The notes: a model not told the origin generated them from the sequence alone. A stretch of 46,465 nucleotides of DNA from CAZPRQ01 sp964589415 (GCA_964589415.1 CAZPRQ010000002.1:1-46465); one strand, 5' to 3'; positions 21,408 through 30,582 are shown, counted from the stretch's first letter. Made by a program: numbers and translations.

Positions 21408-24182
21408 CTAAAAGCCTCCCTGGCTTTTGCACATATTATAAAGGGCCATTCTTTCATTTACCCATAACTCCGGCGCACCGTTGCCCATATATTTTCTAAA
21501 CATGAGGCGAACATCACCATTTGATTCTTTAAACAAATTACCCATATACCGAGCTGCCAAATCCAAACTTTTTTGGCCGTCTAAAAAATCTTCCACTCCA
21601 TAAAACTGGTCGCCAAACAAATTTCTGGAAGGCGTTTGCGGATTAATCCATTTATTCCAATTTTGTGAAGAATTCCTCGGATAAATAGTCCATTGCACCA
21701 AGCCAATACCATAAGAGCAAGAGTCCCAATTGAACTGATAATTTGGAGAGTAGGTTCCGCGTGAGCCTTGAGGGCACAAATTCGGCCGGCCGTTTGCGGC
21801 GCAGTCGCAACCTATTATTTTTTCCTGCCCCCCCGATTCCTTTTGGACAATAACCCTTAGCACGCACGCGTCTACTTCCGGGTATTTNNNNNNNNNNNNN
21901 NNNNNNNNNNNNNNNNNNNNNNNNNNNNNNNNNNNNNNNNNNNNNNNNNNNNNNNNNNNNNNNNNNNNNNNNNNNNNNNNNNNNNNNGCGGTAAATATTG
22001 TACCCGCTTTCATGGCCATAGTCATGGGAAACAACTTAGGCTCTCGGCGGTTTAAACCCAGCCAATAGGCAAACATAATAAAAATTCCGGGGATCATGCC
22101 TATAACTGTCCAAAAGCTGGCCCAAGCTTCGGAAAATCCTACCCACCACAGCCTTTTACTAACCTTGCCAAGCGAAATTTGTTTTTTTCCAATCGCGGTA
22201 ATTCGCCCCCCAAACCGGCCTATATTATTTTTACCCGATTGCGCGGGTGTAACTGGCTTTTTTTTATTATTTGAACCCGATTCACCAGAAAGTTGTGGAT
22301 TCCCTTCTATATTATTATTATCCGTTTTACCAGGCACTTCAGGCGGAAAATTTTCATCAGGATTTTCCGCTGACGGCTGATCTGTTCCTTCTAAATCTTT
22401 GTCCTCTAATTCATTTTCCTTAGGCAAGGTATTTTCGGGCAATAACTGTTTGCCGGCCGCTAATGCGCTTTTTTTTGGCGCGCTGCCTGGTAAATTTTTA
22501 GAAGACAACTGTCCCAACTTACCTGTCTTACTCCGTTTTTGTCCACTAAAAGAAGCAAGGCGCTGCTTGACAGACTTATCGTTTTTCTTTAACGTCTTAA
22601 GTCCGGGCTCAAAACGGTCATCTTTCTTACCTGCTGCTTCTATTTTCTGTTTGTTTTTATCCCCACCTTGTGTTGCGGAAATTTTTTCCGACCGTTTTTT
22701 AGTGTCCACCTCTGCTTTATTAACCTCAGTCTCTTTAGGTCTTTGAGGTTGATTATCTGAAAATTCTAACTTATTTTTCTCCTGCGTTTCTTCTAAAACA
22801 GAAGGTGACTTGGCAGTAGCTGTTTCTTGGGAAAGTTGCGCGGAAGCCTTTTTTTCCCCAATCTCCCGAGGCTCCAATGCCCCATTATTAGCGCCTTCTT
22901 TTATTTTCGCCTCTGCGTTAACCTTTAATGAGGTACCGGTAGAAGCGGTATTATTACCGCCGCCACTGTCAATTTTAACATTTTCCTTTACTTGCTCACC
23001 AAATTTTTCCGAAGTGTTCGCCTTATTCGAAATAGGCGCAGACGGGGCATTGCCATCTACCGAACGTGAATCGGTGTCGTTTAAAACTTGGGGAGTCGCC
23101 GAAACTTTATTTACAAAAGCTGTTTGGGGCTGCCCTGCTCCATTTTCAACTGTATTACCTACCTTAACATTCAAACCTACTTGCGCCTGGCTCTGGTCTT
23201 TGATATTGTCTTGGACGCTGTCTTGGACGCCGGCACGGCCTTGTACCTGTTCATTTATTTGGCTTTGGTTTGAAATATCTGACTGCCCTTCTACAGCAGC
23301 GGCAGTTTTTTCCTTAGTTTCAGAAAATTTTATCTGATCCGGAGGAAGTTTTAAAGTTTCCAGCTCCGCGTCAATTTCTGCCTCCTGGCTTATGGTAATG
23401 CTTTCGTCTAAATTTTCTGCCGACTGCAAAGAATAGTTAGCCTCTACAGATGACTGCGCCACCATACTGTCTGAAAAACTCCTTTGTTTTACCTGACCCT
23501 TTGCCTGCGTTTGGCTGGTAGAGACCGTGGTTTTCTTTTCTGACAAAACTTTGTCTTGGCCCGACAATATTTGGCCTACCTTAGTAACGCCCGTGGCCGA
23601 TGCAATACCTCCCATAACTTCTTCCGCCGCTTTCATAAGCATAGCCGGCCCCACGCCTGAAGTTTTTTCTAAACCCCTTGCCTCTCTTTGTCGTTCTGCT
23701 TCCTGCTCTGCGGCCGACTGCTCCGATCCGTCGTTATTTTTCTCCTCAGGCTCCAGATTATAAAGCAATGGTCGGCCAAGCACTACCGGCCTAATTTCTT
23801 CTACTGTACTGGACAGTGCAACATAAAATTTACCTGGGACGCCTTCAAAATTTGGAAAGTAAAATTTTATATAGCCTTGGCCAAAAGTTAGACCATTGCT
23901 AATCCGAATAATTTTTTGACCAGGTCTTTTTATCCCGACCAAATCATAATTTTCAAGGCCCGCGCCCTGCACTTCCACCACCTGACCGGCTTTAACGTAT
24001 AATGGCCTTTTCGATTCGGATAATTTTCCACCAATAAAAATCTTTCGCAAAACCGAATTCTCCGGGCCGCCTTCACGGTTAGAAAAAACCATACCCAAAT
24101 AAACCGCCTGAAGTTTGGGACGTAACAAAGCACTGCCTTGGTCTTTCTGGGCACTGTCGTTTAATTGGTCATTTTGAGCCAT
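21408..24182 (-). CDS. Type IV secretion-associated protein with lytic transglycosylase domain (gap inside)
   Basis: 924 codons as read, with 34 hidden by an N run. Residues about 20-145 form a beta-rich domain with GGKLSESKRPLYVKAGQVV. Residues 150-660 are low complexity (Gln, Asn, Glu, Lys, Ser) and probably disordered. A hydrophobic hairpin at about 680-715 (FWTVIGMIPGIFIMFAYWLG) is membrane embedded. After the gap, residues 766-924 resemble a lytic transglycosylase: VIVQKESGGQEK with the likely catalytic Glu, SYGIGLVQWT, then LDLAARYMGNLF. This would open peptidoglycan for the secretion apparatus, the VirB1 role. Because the gap falls between the membrane hairpin and the enzyme domain, this may be two genes. 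Confidence 0.65.
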   Translation of the reverse strand: MAQNDQLNDSAQKDQGSALLRPKLQAVYLGMVFSNREGGPENSVLRKIFIGGKLSESKRPLYVKAGQVVEVQGAGLENYDLVGIKRPGQKIIRISNGLTFGQGYIKFYFPNFEGVPGKFYVALSSTVEEIRPVVLGRPLLYNLEPEEKNNDGSEQSAAEQEAERQREARGLEKTSGVGPAMLMKAAEEVMGGIASATGVTKVGQILSGQDKVLSEKKTTVSTSQTQAKGQVKQRSFSDSMVAQSSVEANYSLQSAENLDESITISQEAEIDAELETLKLPPDQIKFSETKEKTAAAVEGQSDISNQSQINEQVQGRAGVQDSVQDNIKDQSQAQVGLNVKVGNTVENGAGQPQTAFVNKVSATPQVLNDTDSRSVDGNAPSAPISNKANTSEKFGEQVKENVKIDSGGGNNTASTGTSLKVNAEAKIKEGANNGALEPREIGEKKASAQLSQETATAKSPSVLEETQEKNKLEFSDNQPQRPKETEVNKAEVDTKKRSEKISATQGGDKNKQKIEAAGKKDDRFEPGLKTLKKNDKSVKQRLASFSGQKRSKTGKLGQLSSKNLPGSAPKKSALAAGKQLLPENTLPKENELEDKDLEGTDQPSAENPDENFPPEVPGKTDNNNIEGNPQLSGESGSNNKKKPVTPAQSGKNNIGRFGGRITAIGKKQISLGKVSKRLWWVGFSEAWASFWTVIGMIPGIFIMFAYWLGLNRREPKLFPMTMAMKAGTIFTXXXXXXXXXXXXXXXXXXXXXXXXXXXXXXXXXXKYPEVDACVLRVIVQKESGGQEKIIGCDCAANGRPNLCPQGSRGTYSPNYQFNWDSCSYGIGLVQWTIYPRNSSQNWNKWINPQTPSRNLFGDQFYGVEDFLDGQKSLDLAARYMGNLFKESNGDVRLMFRKYMGNGAPELWVNERMALYNMCKSQGGF
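21888..21987. other. Assembly gap (100 N)
   Basis: Exactly 100 N of unknown true length. It separates the membrane part of the upstream reading frame from the transglycosylase part, so the fusion is unproven. Confidence 0.99.
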
Positions 24183-24209
24183 GCTTTAAAAAATGGGCGG
24201 CCAAGCTTT

Positions 24210-24241
24210 GTCCCTACATAGGCAATGTTCTGCGTAGGGAC
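24210..24241. repeat. Stem-loop upstream of the transglycosylase gene
   Basis: GTCCCTAC (24210-24217) pairs with GTAGGGAC (24234-24241), with outer GGGCG/CGCCC pairs a little further out. It borders a MITE-like element in a 297-bp intergenic region with no gene. Confidence 0.5.
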
Positions 24242-24268
24242 TCGCGTTAGCGCCCGATTATCAAAATT

Positions 24269-24450
24269 ATGACTTACGCGCTTGCCATTGTTTGCAACTG
24301 GCAAAGCCAGATTGCAGGAACAATGGCAGCGCCGCAAGCGGTTTGGCCAATTACTTCGTTGTTTTTCTTGCTGTTTTATTCGCCGTAGTTAAACTACGCC
24401 TCATAAAACCAGCGAAAAACGCCTTGTACTTGGCCAAACGCGTAAGTCCT
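24269..24450. mobile_element. MITE-like element, copy 1
   Basis: A segment of about 180 bp with terminal inverted repeats: GACTTACGCG at 24271-24280 and, at the other end, the complement of AGGACTTACGCGTTTGGCCAA ending at 24450. Inside are further palindromes, including CGTAGTTAAACTACG and CAATCTGG/CTTTGCCAG-like sequence. It has no open reading frame. The related copies are at 28202 and 46304. Confidence 0.65.
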
Positions 24451-24479
24451 ATAAATTAATTTTATAGCTGTCGGGGTAG

Positions 24480-26324
24480 TTAATTTACCTGCTCCTGGCT
24501 CTCCTGTATTTCCAACAGCTGTTTCGGGTCTGTGGTAATAATTTGGTCTTCCACGTAAGAAGCATAAATTTTTATTGCCGCGTGCTTAAGTCCAGCAAAA
24601 AATATGCCTTCCCCCACTTCGCTTTCGAGCAATAAATATTTTTCGCCTTCGGTCAGGAAAAAAGTTTCAGCAATAACGTTTATAGCCGCCGGCGACTGCT
24701 TTAACAAAAGCTGGATGGAAGAATTGGTAACAATGGGCTTACCGTAAGGGCTAGCCATAAAATCGGCCACGTCCTGGGTTATGGTGGTGAGGCCCAAATA
24801 GTATTTGCGGCAGCGCTTGGCAATGCCAAACAAAAAGCGCGCGCTGTCTTCATGCTGCATAAGTATCCAAGCTTCATCTACCACCAAAATACGTTTTTTA
24901 AGCTCTGCCCGCACCATATTCCACACGTAACCCAATATTATAAACATTGCTATTGGCCTAAGCGATTCCTCCAAATCGCGTATGGAAAAAATAACCAGGC
25001 TGTTATTGACCACTACATTTGTTGGCTGGTTAAACAGTCCGGCAAAAGTGCCTTCGGTAAATTTTGTCAGCCGCTGCACCAAGCTTTCCGCGCCCACAGT
25101 TGACTGTAAAATCTCCACCAAATCATTCATAGTTGGGTATTCCGCGGTTTTAAAATCGGAATTTTCCGTAATGTCCTTTTTCGCGTAAGTTTGCCAAATG
25201 GCTTTATCCATCATGGCTTCTTCCGTGGGACTAAGCTTGCCCAGCATTAAATTGAACAACCCAAGCAAATTTACCACGGCGCTCCTTAAAATATCGGTAT
25301 TTTCTTCTCCTTCAATGGTCGGAGGCAAATCGAACGGATTTATGCGGGAATCGGAATTGAGGCTTACGTTCAAATAGGTTCCGCCCACGGCTTCGGCCAA
25401 ATGCTTATACTCGTTTTCCGGGTCTACCACAATAACTTCCGTACCTACCATAAGGCTACGCAAAATTTCCAATTTTACGGCATAAGATTTGCCGGCGCCG
25501 GACTTGGCAAACACCACGGAATTTGCATTTTCCATGGAAAATCGGTCAAAAAGTATAAGACTGTTGTTGTGACGGTTAATTCCATATAAAATCCCGTCGT
25601 TGGAAGTTAAATCGGAAGAAACAAAAGGAAAAGTGGTTGAAAGGGGGCTGGTATTCATGTTACTGGCGACATCCAGTTCATCGAGCCCCAAAGGCAAGGT
25701 GGAATTAAACCCACCTTGAGTCTGGAGCAGTGCCCGCTTGGTTACAATTAATTTCGCGCCCAAGGCACTTTCCAGGGTACTGGAGTTGGTATCCAATTCC
25801 TTTAAATCGTTAGCGTACATTGTAAAATACAAAGCCACGCGAAAATATTTTTCCGTGCCCTGCATAAGCGCATCCCGAAGCGATTCTACGTCCTGGTACG
25901 CGGTTTCCAGCATGGGATCGCGAACCATACCCTTTTCCTGATTTATGGACATTTGCGAACCAATTTCACCCACTTTGCTTTTTAGCTTTTTTAATATGGT
26001 TTCAGAGTCTATGGGGTATATAAATATGGAAACATCTAAAGCCCCTTCGGCCTGAATAATAAAAGACAGCCAGTTAGAAGACAAAAAACGTGGGTAAGCC
26101 AAGACAAAAAAACTACGTCCAAATTTACCGTTTAACTCAAAGTAAGAATTGCTGAATTTCAGCGATGCCGGGGCAAGCAAATCACGCAAGGTGGTTAAAC
26201 CCTCGCGATATGTCTTTTCCACGTCGCCCAGCTGTTTTCCCGCGTCCATTTCCTGCTCCATTTGCTGGAGTCGTTTCTTTTTTTCTTCAAGCTCGGTTTG
26301 AGATTTTATTCCAAAAAGTGACAC
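24480..26324 (-). CDS. virB4: VirB4/TraC-family type IV secretion ATPase
   Basis: A 614-residue ATPase. A coiled-coil start (1-30) is followed by an N-terminal domain and a FtsK/HerA-like motor. Walker A is AKSGAGKS (about 273-280), followed by VIVVDPENEYKHLAEAVGG, a VirB4 hallmark, and INPFDLP. Walker B is ILVVDEAW, then LMQHEDSARFLFGIAKRCRKY and LTTITQDVADFM, matching the arginine-finger and motif III region. VirB4 energises assembly of type IV secretion or conjugative pili at the inner membrane. It is shorter than classical VirB4 (about 800 residues); the missing N-terminal part probably corresponds to the 231-residue protein encoded upstream. The gene starts 456 bp after that protein, with a broken gene between them. 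Confidence 0.93.
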   Translation of the reverse strand: MSLFGIKSQTELEEKKKRLQQMEQEMDAGKQLGDVEKTYREGLTTLRDLLAPASLKFSNSYFELNGKFGRSFFVLAYPRFLSSNWLSFIIQAEGALDVSIFIYPIDSETILKKLKSKVGEIGSQMSINQEKGMVRDPMLETAYQDVESLRDALMQGTEKYFRVALYFTMYANDLKELDTNSSTLESALGAKLIVTKRALLQTQGGFNSTLPLGLDELDVASNMNTSPLSTTFPFVSSDLTSNDGILYGINRHNNSLILFDRFSMENANSVVFAKSGAGKSYAVKLEILRSLMVGTEVIVVDPENEYKHLAEAVGGTYLNVSLNSDSRINPFDLPPTIEGEENTDILRSAVVNLLGLFNLMLGKLSPTEEAMMDKAIWQTYAKKDITENSDFKTAEYPTMNDLVEILQSTVGAESLVQRLTKFTEGTFAGLFNQPTNVVVNNSLVIFSIRDLEESLRPIAMFIILGYVWNMVRAELKKRILVVDEAWILMQHEDSARFLFGIAKRCRKYYLGLTTITQDVADFMASPYGKPIVTNSSIQLLLKQSPAAINVIAETFFLTEGEKYLLLESEVGEGIFFAGLKHAAIKIYASYVEDQIITTDPKQLLEIQESQEQVN

Positions 26325-26372
26325 AATGGTATTAAATAAAATTAATTAAAAATAAATATGATTGACCAAAAA

Positions 26373-26738
26373 TTACTTTACCTTTCTATTTTTTATGGCG
26401 GAGTTTTTTGAAGCTGTCATAATTGCCACTATTTCATTTGATTCTTTTAAAATATCCTTAGCTAAATGCATTTTTATAATACCCGTCTCTACCAGTAATT
26501 CCAGCCAAAACTGTGTTTCGTCAGCTTCTTCTACCACTAAACCTAATTTCGCAATAAAATCGTTTGCAGACCTGGCCCGGCAAACCGCTCTATAATTGGC
26601 CGCGACCGAAGTACCCGATCATAAAAGCTGTCTATTAGCAATAATTTTTCCTATAGGATCTTTCTGCAGAAATCTAACCAATTTTACAATTCGGATCGCA
26701 AACATTTTAGTTCGGCTCTGCAAATCCCTGGGTTCCAT
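26373..26738 (-). pseudogene. Four-helix-bundle (S23-type) protein, disrupted by an in-frame TGA
   Basis: The minus strand reads ATG at 26738 through to TAA at 26373-26375, 122 codons, with one stop, TGA (26619-26621), at codon 40. The protein on both sides is continuous: RTKMFAIRIVKLVRFL before, and SGTSVAANYRAVCRARS and KLGLVVEEADETQFWLELL after, which is the signature of the four-helix-bundle / S23 family. Relatives usually have arginine before SGTS, so CGA to TGA is the simplest explanation. The reading frame is otherwise intact, so the loss is recent, or a sequencing error. It fills the 456-bp space between the VirB4 gene and its N-terminal partner. Confidence 0.8.
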
Positions 26739-26780
26739 AATTTTATTTAATTTTACTTAGTTATGGTCAATTTATTTTAA

Positions 26781-27476
26781 TTAACTCTGAGTGTCCACCA
26801 TTTTAATGTCTCCCAGCATTTTTGGGTCTATTACCGGCCCGGCTTCAAAATTGTACGAATTATAATATAACTGAATAATATCCTCTGTCCTTAATCTAAC
26901 CGCGTGCACTCCCAGACCGGAAAGGTTAGAAGATATTTGGTTGACTCGAATATCCAAATCCTGCTTGGCTTTTTCAAAATTTTCTATGCGCTGCGCCACT
27001 TCCCTGCTTTTTCCCCCAAACAACTTGGAAATAAAACCGGCCGGGCTGGGGAGTATGCTTTGCCCCAAGGGGACAATGATGTAAAAATTTTTATTCATAA
27101 TGCTGGCGTTTTCTATTAGCCGCTTTATAAACTCCGTATACTCTGTCGTCTGCACCCTAAGCAGTTCGTTAGTTTGCTTGTCCGCCAGCCGTTTTAACTT
27201 CTCCAGGTAATTGCCAATTTCCATTTTACGGCTCTGCATAAGAATTTGCACCGAAAAAGTAAGTGAATTCAAAAACCGCTGGAAACCAAAAATTATGGAA
27301 TTTTGCTCTTCTTCGCTTTTTAGGTCAAAGTTGGTGGAAGATACGGCTAATACCGCCCGCAATGTCCCATCGTCCAAAACTACGGTATCGTTTTTTATTT
27401 CGGAAATACGCAAAAAGCTTTGCGTTGTTTTTCCGGGAGCCGTATTTTTTTTTCGCATGTCTTTTTCCATAAACAC
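26781..27476 (-). CDS. VirB4 N-terminal-domain-like (TraC-like) protein
   Basis: A 231-residue protein without a nucleotide-binding loop. FLRISEIKNDTVVLDDGTLRAVLAVSSTNFDLKSEEEQ and the following FGFQRFLNSLTFSVQILMQSRKM match the N-terminal domain of TraC/VirB4 ATPases, where this region contacts the inner membrane platform. A central YIIVPLG strand and a long coiled helix (REVAQRIENFEKAKQDLD) follow. It lies between PrgI and the VirB4 ATPase, exactly where the first part of the ATPase would be expected. A split VirB4 is inferred. The start codon could be any of three ATGs within the first seven codons. Confidence 0.75.
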   Translation of the reverse strand: MFMEKDMRKKNTAPGKTTQSFLRISEIKNDTVVLDDGTLRAVLAVSSTNFDLKSEEEQNSIIFGFQRFLNSLTFSVQILMQSRKMEIGNYLEKLKRLADKQTNELLRVQTTEYTEFIKRLIENASIMNKNFYIIVPLGQSILPSPAGFISKLFGGKSREVAQRIENFEKAKQDLDIRVNQISSNLSGLGVHAVRLRTEDIIQLYYNSYNFEAGPVIDPKMLGDIKMVDTQS

Positions 27477-27544
27477 AAATATAATCCTAATACCCCGAAT
27501 GGGGACAATCCGTATGCCCTAAATTCCGCCTGCACCCTATTTAA

Positions 27545-27607
27545 GTCATTCGCCTGCCTACCGTAGGTAGGGATTGCAGCCTGCCTACCGGCAGGCAGGT
27601 ATTCGGG
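27545..27607. repeat. Dispersed palindromic repeat (CCTGCCTACC family), copy 1
   Basis: The 31 bp at 27545-27575 recur at 46254-46284 with two mismatches. It contains CCTGCCTACC/GGTAGG-type inverted repeats, then a second CCTGCCTACCGGCAGGCAGG palindrome and TTATTCGGATT. It fills most of the 131-bp gap between the TraC-like gene and PrgI. Confidence 0.65.
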
Positions 27608-28063
27608 TTATTCGGATTCTACTACTTTCTTACTCAACTCCACTTCTGTCTTGGCTTGTTTAGCCAAAAGCTGGGACACTTCCTTTAGACGCATTTCCGT
27701 TGTTTCCCTGTTTTTAGGTTCCTCTAACTCCGGAACAAGAATTTCCATATTTTTTAAACGGGTGTTATTGCTAAAACTGGTAGATTCCTTATGAAAAACC
27801 AAAATCTTGGGACTTGCCAAAAAACTTAAAAACAAACCAATCGTGTTATAAAGCGGTCGGCCGTTTACTTTGGCAAATGCCACACCAATTGCCGGAATGC
27901 CAAATATAAGAAAGGCAAACAAAGTAGCTGCGACGCTTTGGCTAACAGTAAAAACCAAAAACAAAATAACTCCGGCGGCAAAAATAATAAGAAATTGCTT
28001 TAAACTGAGCGGTCCTATTATTTTATCTTCCACATCGGTAAATTGCGGCACTGGATATTGCAT
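27608..28063 (-). CDS. PrgI-family protein (VirB3-like)
   Basis: A 151-residue protein. The N-terminus MQYPVPQFTDVEDKIIGPLS followed by LKQFLIIFAAGVILFL matches the PrgI family. Two membrane helices lie at about 22-42 and 46-66. Then VAFAKVNGRPLYNTIGLFLSFLASPKILVFHK, the conserved central region, and a charged C-terminal tail. PrgI proteins sit beside VirB4 ATPases in Gram-positive and CPR type IV secretion loci and are thought to take the VirB3 place in the inner membrane complex. The position one gene upstream of the TraC-like protein fits. Confidence 0.9.
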   Translation of the reverse strand: MQYPVPQFTDVEDKIIGPLSLKQFLIIFAAGVILFLVFTVSQSVAATLFAFLIFGIPAIGVAFAKVNGRPLYNTIGLFLSFLASPKILVFHKESTSFSNNTRLKNMEILVPELEEPKNRETTEMRLKEVSQLLAKQAKTEVELSKKVVESE

Positions 28064-28201
28064 AATTGGTATTAATATTGGTTTCTGATGCTAAAATCTA
28101 AGTTAATTATACCACACTTCCTGGTAATTTGCAGATTTTAGTAATTCATGATTTTATAATAAATTAATCTACAACTCCTAAAATTTATATTTAATCCTTT
28201 T

Positions 28202-28299
28202 AGGACTTACGCGTTTGGCCAAACCGCTTGCGGCGCGACCATTGCTTACCGGCAATCTGGCTTTGCCAGTTGATGAGCAATGGCAAGCGAGTAAATCCT
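28202..28299. mobile_element. MITE-like element, copy 2
   Basis: A 98-bp segment from AGGACTTACGCGTTTGGCCAA (28202-28222) to the imperfect complement ending AGTAAATCCT at 28299. Internal palindromes: CCATTGC/GCAATGG and CTGGC/GCCAG. It is the shortest member and shares its start with copies 1 and 3. It lies in the 246-bp gap upstream of PrgI. Confidence 0.65.
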
Positions 28300-28309
28300 A
28301 CCTTTATAT

Positions 28310-29260
28310 TTATTTACCCGCTTGAATATGCCTTAACATATCCGCAAACGCTTCAAACTGGGCTTTGGAATATAATCGGGGCCCCAAACCCGCTTCCGTA
28401 ACAAATTTGTCAAAACTTTTATCCGGCGAACTTAACAATTTAAGTCCCGTATCTATATAAGTTTTAAATGCCGGGCTTTTTTCCAGGCGAAACAGCACTT
28501 CATGCATGCCCGCGGTTGCCGCATAGTGTATTAATTTAGCCTGGACCATGCTTTGATATTTCAACCAGGAACCAACGGAAAGCTGAGCAATTTCTTCCAA
28601 GCTTTGCATAAAGTTATTTGGCATTGGTTCAAGCTGCTCGGTTTTTACTCTCGCGTCGCTATGTTCCAAAGACGGAAGTTTTACCTGTTCCGAAACCAAC
28701 TTAACCGGAGAAGGCACTGCTACCGGCACCTGTGGTTTTTTTGGAATTGGCAGGTTAAACACCGGCATAGGCGTAGAAACAGGCGGCTCAGGTTTTGGCA
28801 CATTGTTTTTTATGCTGGAAGAAAAAACGGACGGTTTGGGACGAATTACCTCCGGCCCTTCAAGCTCCAAAGGCTCCTGCCCGGCAGGCAACTCCTTTTC
28901 CTGCAGCATGGCGCGTAACTTTCCTTTAAAAGCATTTACCGGCTCGCTGGGCATTTTATGGCCGGAACCGGCATTAGTCGGTAAAGACGGTTTTGTCTGA
29001 AAGACCGGCTGTACAGGCTTTGGCATATTTAAAATATGCCCGGCAGCGGGTTTTAAAGGTGTCTCTTTGCGCTCTAGCGTAACGGAAGAAGCGCTTGGTC
29101 CGGCAGGCGGCAAGTGAGTGCTTAATATTTTTTCCAGTTCAAAAACCTGTTTATCGTTCATTAAACCCAAAAGCGCGAGCCATTCCTGGCGCTCAATGTC
29201 GTTTAGAACAAACGAGGTGCGTATTAATTCCTTTAATTTTTGTTCCTGCTGAGGATTCAT
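28310..29260 (-). CDS. Proline-rich helical protein of the secretion locus
   Basis: A 316-residue protein with no family I recognise. The N-terminal 50 residues are a helical bundle-like segment (LKELIRTSFVLNDIERQEWLALLGLMNDKQVFELEKIL). Residues about 55-210 are rich in Pro, Lys and Val with repeated KP..P.P clusters, likely disordered. The C-terminal ~100 residues are helical again (SVGSWLKYQSMVQAKLI ... FDKFVTEAGLGP). Its neighbour at 29386 has a similar plan in another order (helical, then Pro-rich, then a coil). It may be a cytoplasmic component of the secretion machine. No membrane segment or signal peptide is present. Confidence 0.6.
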   Translation of the reverse strand: MNPQQEQKLKELIRTSFVLNDIERQEWLALLGLMNDKQVFELEKILSTHLPPAGPSASSVTLERKETPLKPAAGHILNMPKPVQPVFQTKPSLPTNAGSGHKMPSEPVNAFKGKLRAMLQEKELPAGQEPLELEGPEVIRPKPSVFSSSIKNNVPKPEPPVSTPMPVFNLPIPKKPQVPVAVPSPVKLVSEQVKLPSLEHSDARVKTEQLEPMPNNFMQSLEEIAQLSVGSWLKYQSMVQAKLIHYAATAGMHEVLFRLEKSPAFKTYIDTGLKLLSSPDKSFDKFVTEAGLGPRLYSKAQFEAFADMLRHIQAGK

Positions 29261-29348
29261 ATCAATAATTCCAATTTTGCCATTTTCATCCTTAAACTAA
29301 TTAATGACAGGTCATATTTAGGGAGCTCCGTATATGATTCGCTATTAT

Positions 29349-29379
29349 GCCGCGCGTAAAAAACAAACTTCCGCGCGGC
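29349..29379. other. GC-rich hairpin between two secretion-locus genes
   Basis: GCCGCGCG (29349-29356) pairs with CGCGCGGC (29372-29379). On the minus strand the T run lies in the loop, so it is not a typical terminator, but it sits only 7 bp after the stop of the gene read from 30582. Confidence 0.4.
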
Positions 29380-29385
29380 TACAGG

Positions 29386-30582
29386 CTAATTGCCAATTTT
29401 TTTCTTCAATTCATCCAGTTTTTGGTTTATTTTTTGTTCTTGTAGTTTTGCTCTTTCCTCTTCTTCCCGCAGCTTTTTTTCCATTCCCGACTTTATATCG
29501 CCAACATTCATAGCCGCAAAGCCGTGAGCCGAAAGCTTTAAGCCGGTTTTATAAGGATCCTCTTCTGTTTGCGACATTCTTGGTTTTTGCTCGTCATTTG
29601 GTGATAGCGGGCTCTTAACCTCTGCCGGCTTGGCAAATACAGTCTCGGTTTTTTTATTTAGCAAGGAAGCCGGCTTTAGCATGGGAGGCTTTGGCAATGT
29701 CGGTTTTGCGCTAACAGGCCTTGGTGCGGCGTTAAAATCCGGTAAATAAAACTTATCCTTAAATACGACCTGCTGCCTTGTGCCAACATTTTGCTTGGCG
29801 GCCAACTCATTCATCCACATATAAAACTTTAACAGCTCAATAAGCAAGGTTTGCATTTCCGAAGTTAGCCTAGAAGAATTCGGCGAAGCTTTTATAAACT
29901 GGATAATGTCAAAACTGGTACGCTTGGACATAGGCCGTTCTACCGCCGAATTGAAATGCATAAACCAATTTTGCAAAGTAGGCGGTAAATTTTTACCGTC
30001 AATTTGCATTAAATTCCCGCCAAACGGCGTTTTGTTACTTTGCAAACTGAAATAAGCATTCTTCAGCCAGGCATCTTTTATGCCGCCATGCCCAATAATA
30101 TAATTTTGCAGGCTTTCAAAATCTTTCTCCCGGGTAACTGCCAACAAAAACGGAGCGCTTAAAAAATCATCTATTGCCGATGTTGGTACTTTATCCAAAT
30201 GCCTTAGCTCAAATTTTAAAAGCTCGGTCAAAATACCGCGGTCTATATTGGCCTTGTTGCTTCCAACCGCTTTTACCACGTCCAGCACAAAAGGCAAAAA
30301 CAATTCCCCAAAATCGAACAGCGCGTTGTCTTCCATGCCGGATAGTAAGTCGCGGGTTTTGAAAAAATTATTGTTTTTTACTTCGCTATCAAGCCCGCCC
30401 AAAATACCCAACACTTGAATTAGCTGGTCGCTTACCAAATCCGAACCCAGCAAAAAAGTCTGCTCGGTAAAATAATCCGCCACATAAGCACCCTGGGACT
30501 CCAGCAAAGAAATAAATTTTTGCTTTTCTTCCTGGCTCCAGGGCACCAAATGTATATTTTTTTTAAATTCCGTAAGTGTCAT
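29386..30582 (-). CDS. Helical protein of the secretion locus, unknown function
   Basis: A 398-residue protein I cannot assign. Residues 1-280 are mostly helical, with leucine-rich stretches such as LIQVLGILGGLDSEV and FLPFVLDVVKAVG and no membrane segment. A Pro/Lys/Ala linker (about 285-330) follows. The last ~60 residues are a highly charged coiled coil (KKLREEEERAKLQEQKINQKLDELKKK). Twelve bases separate it from the VirB6-like gene upstream, so it is co-transcribed. Its N-terminus (LTEFKKNIHLVPWSQEEKQKFISLLESQG) resembles in style the start of the 316-residue neighbour, hinting at a common origin. Confidence 0.6.
   Translation of the reverse strand: MTLTEFKKNIHLVPWSQEEKQKFISLLESQGAYVADYFTEQTFLLGSDLVSDQLIQVLGILGGLDSEVKNNNFFKTRDLLSGMEDNALFDFGELFLPFVLDVVKAVGSNKANIDRGILTELLKFELRHLDKVPTSAIDDFLSAPFLLAVTREKDFESLQNYIIGHGGIKDAWLKNAYFSLQSNKTPFGGNLMQIDGKNLPPTLQNWFMHFNSAVERPMSKRTSFDIIQFIKASPNSSRLTSEMQTLLIELLKFYMWMNELAAKQNVGTRQQVVFKDKFYLPDFNAAPRPVSAKPTLPKPPMLKPASLLNKKTETVFAKPAEVKSPLSPNDEQKPRMSQTEEDPYKTGLKLSAHGFAAMNVGDIKSGMEKKLREEEERAKLQEQKINQKLDELKKKIGN

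Noticed and set aside
22096..23891. Several plus-strand open frames of 60-175 codons opposite the low-complexity part of the transglycosylase protein
   Set aside because: They arise from the repetitive Gln/Asn/Lys coding of the minus-strand gene and have no motifs of their own.
26373..26738. UGA recoded as an amino acid, as in some CPR lineages
   Set aside because: TGA ends other native genes here, for example the carrier fragment at 122-124, the sigma factor at 10801-10803 and the 246-residue membrane protein at 36242-36244, so TGA is a normal stop.
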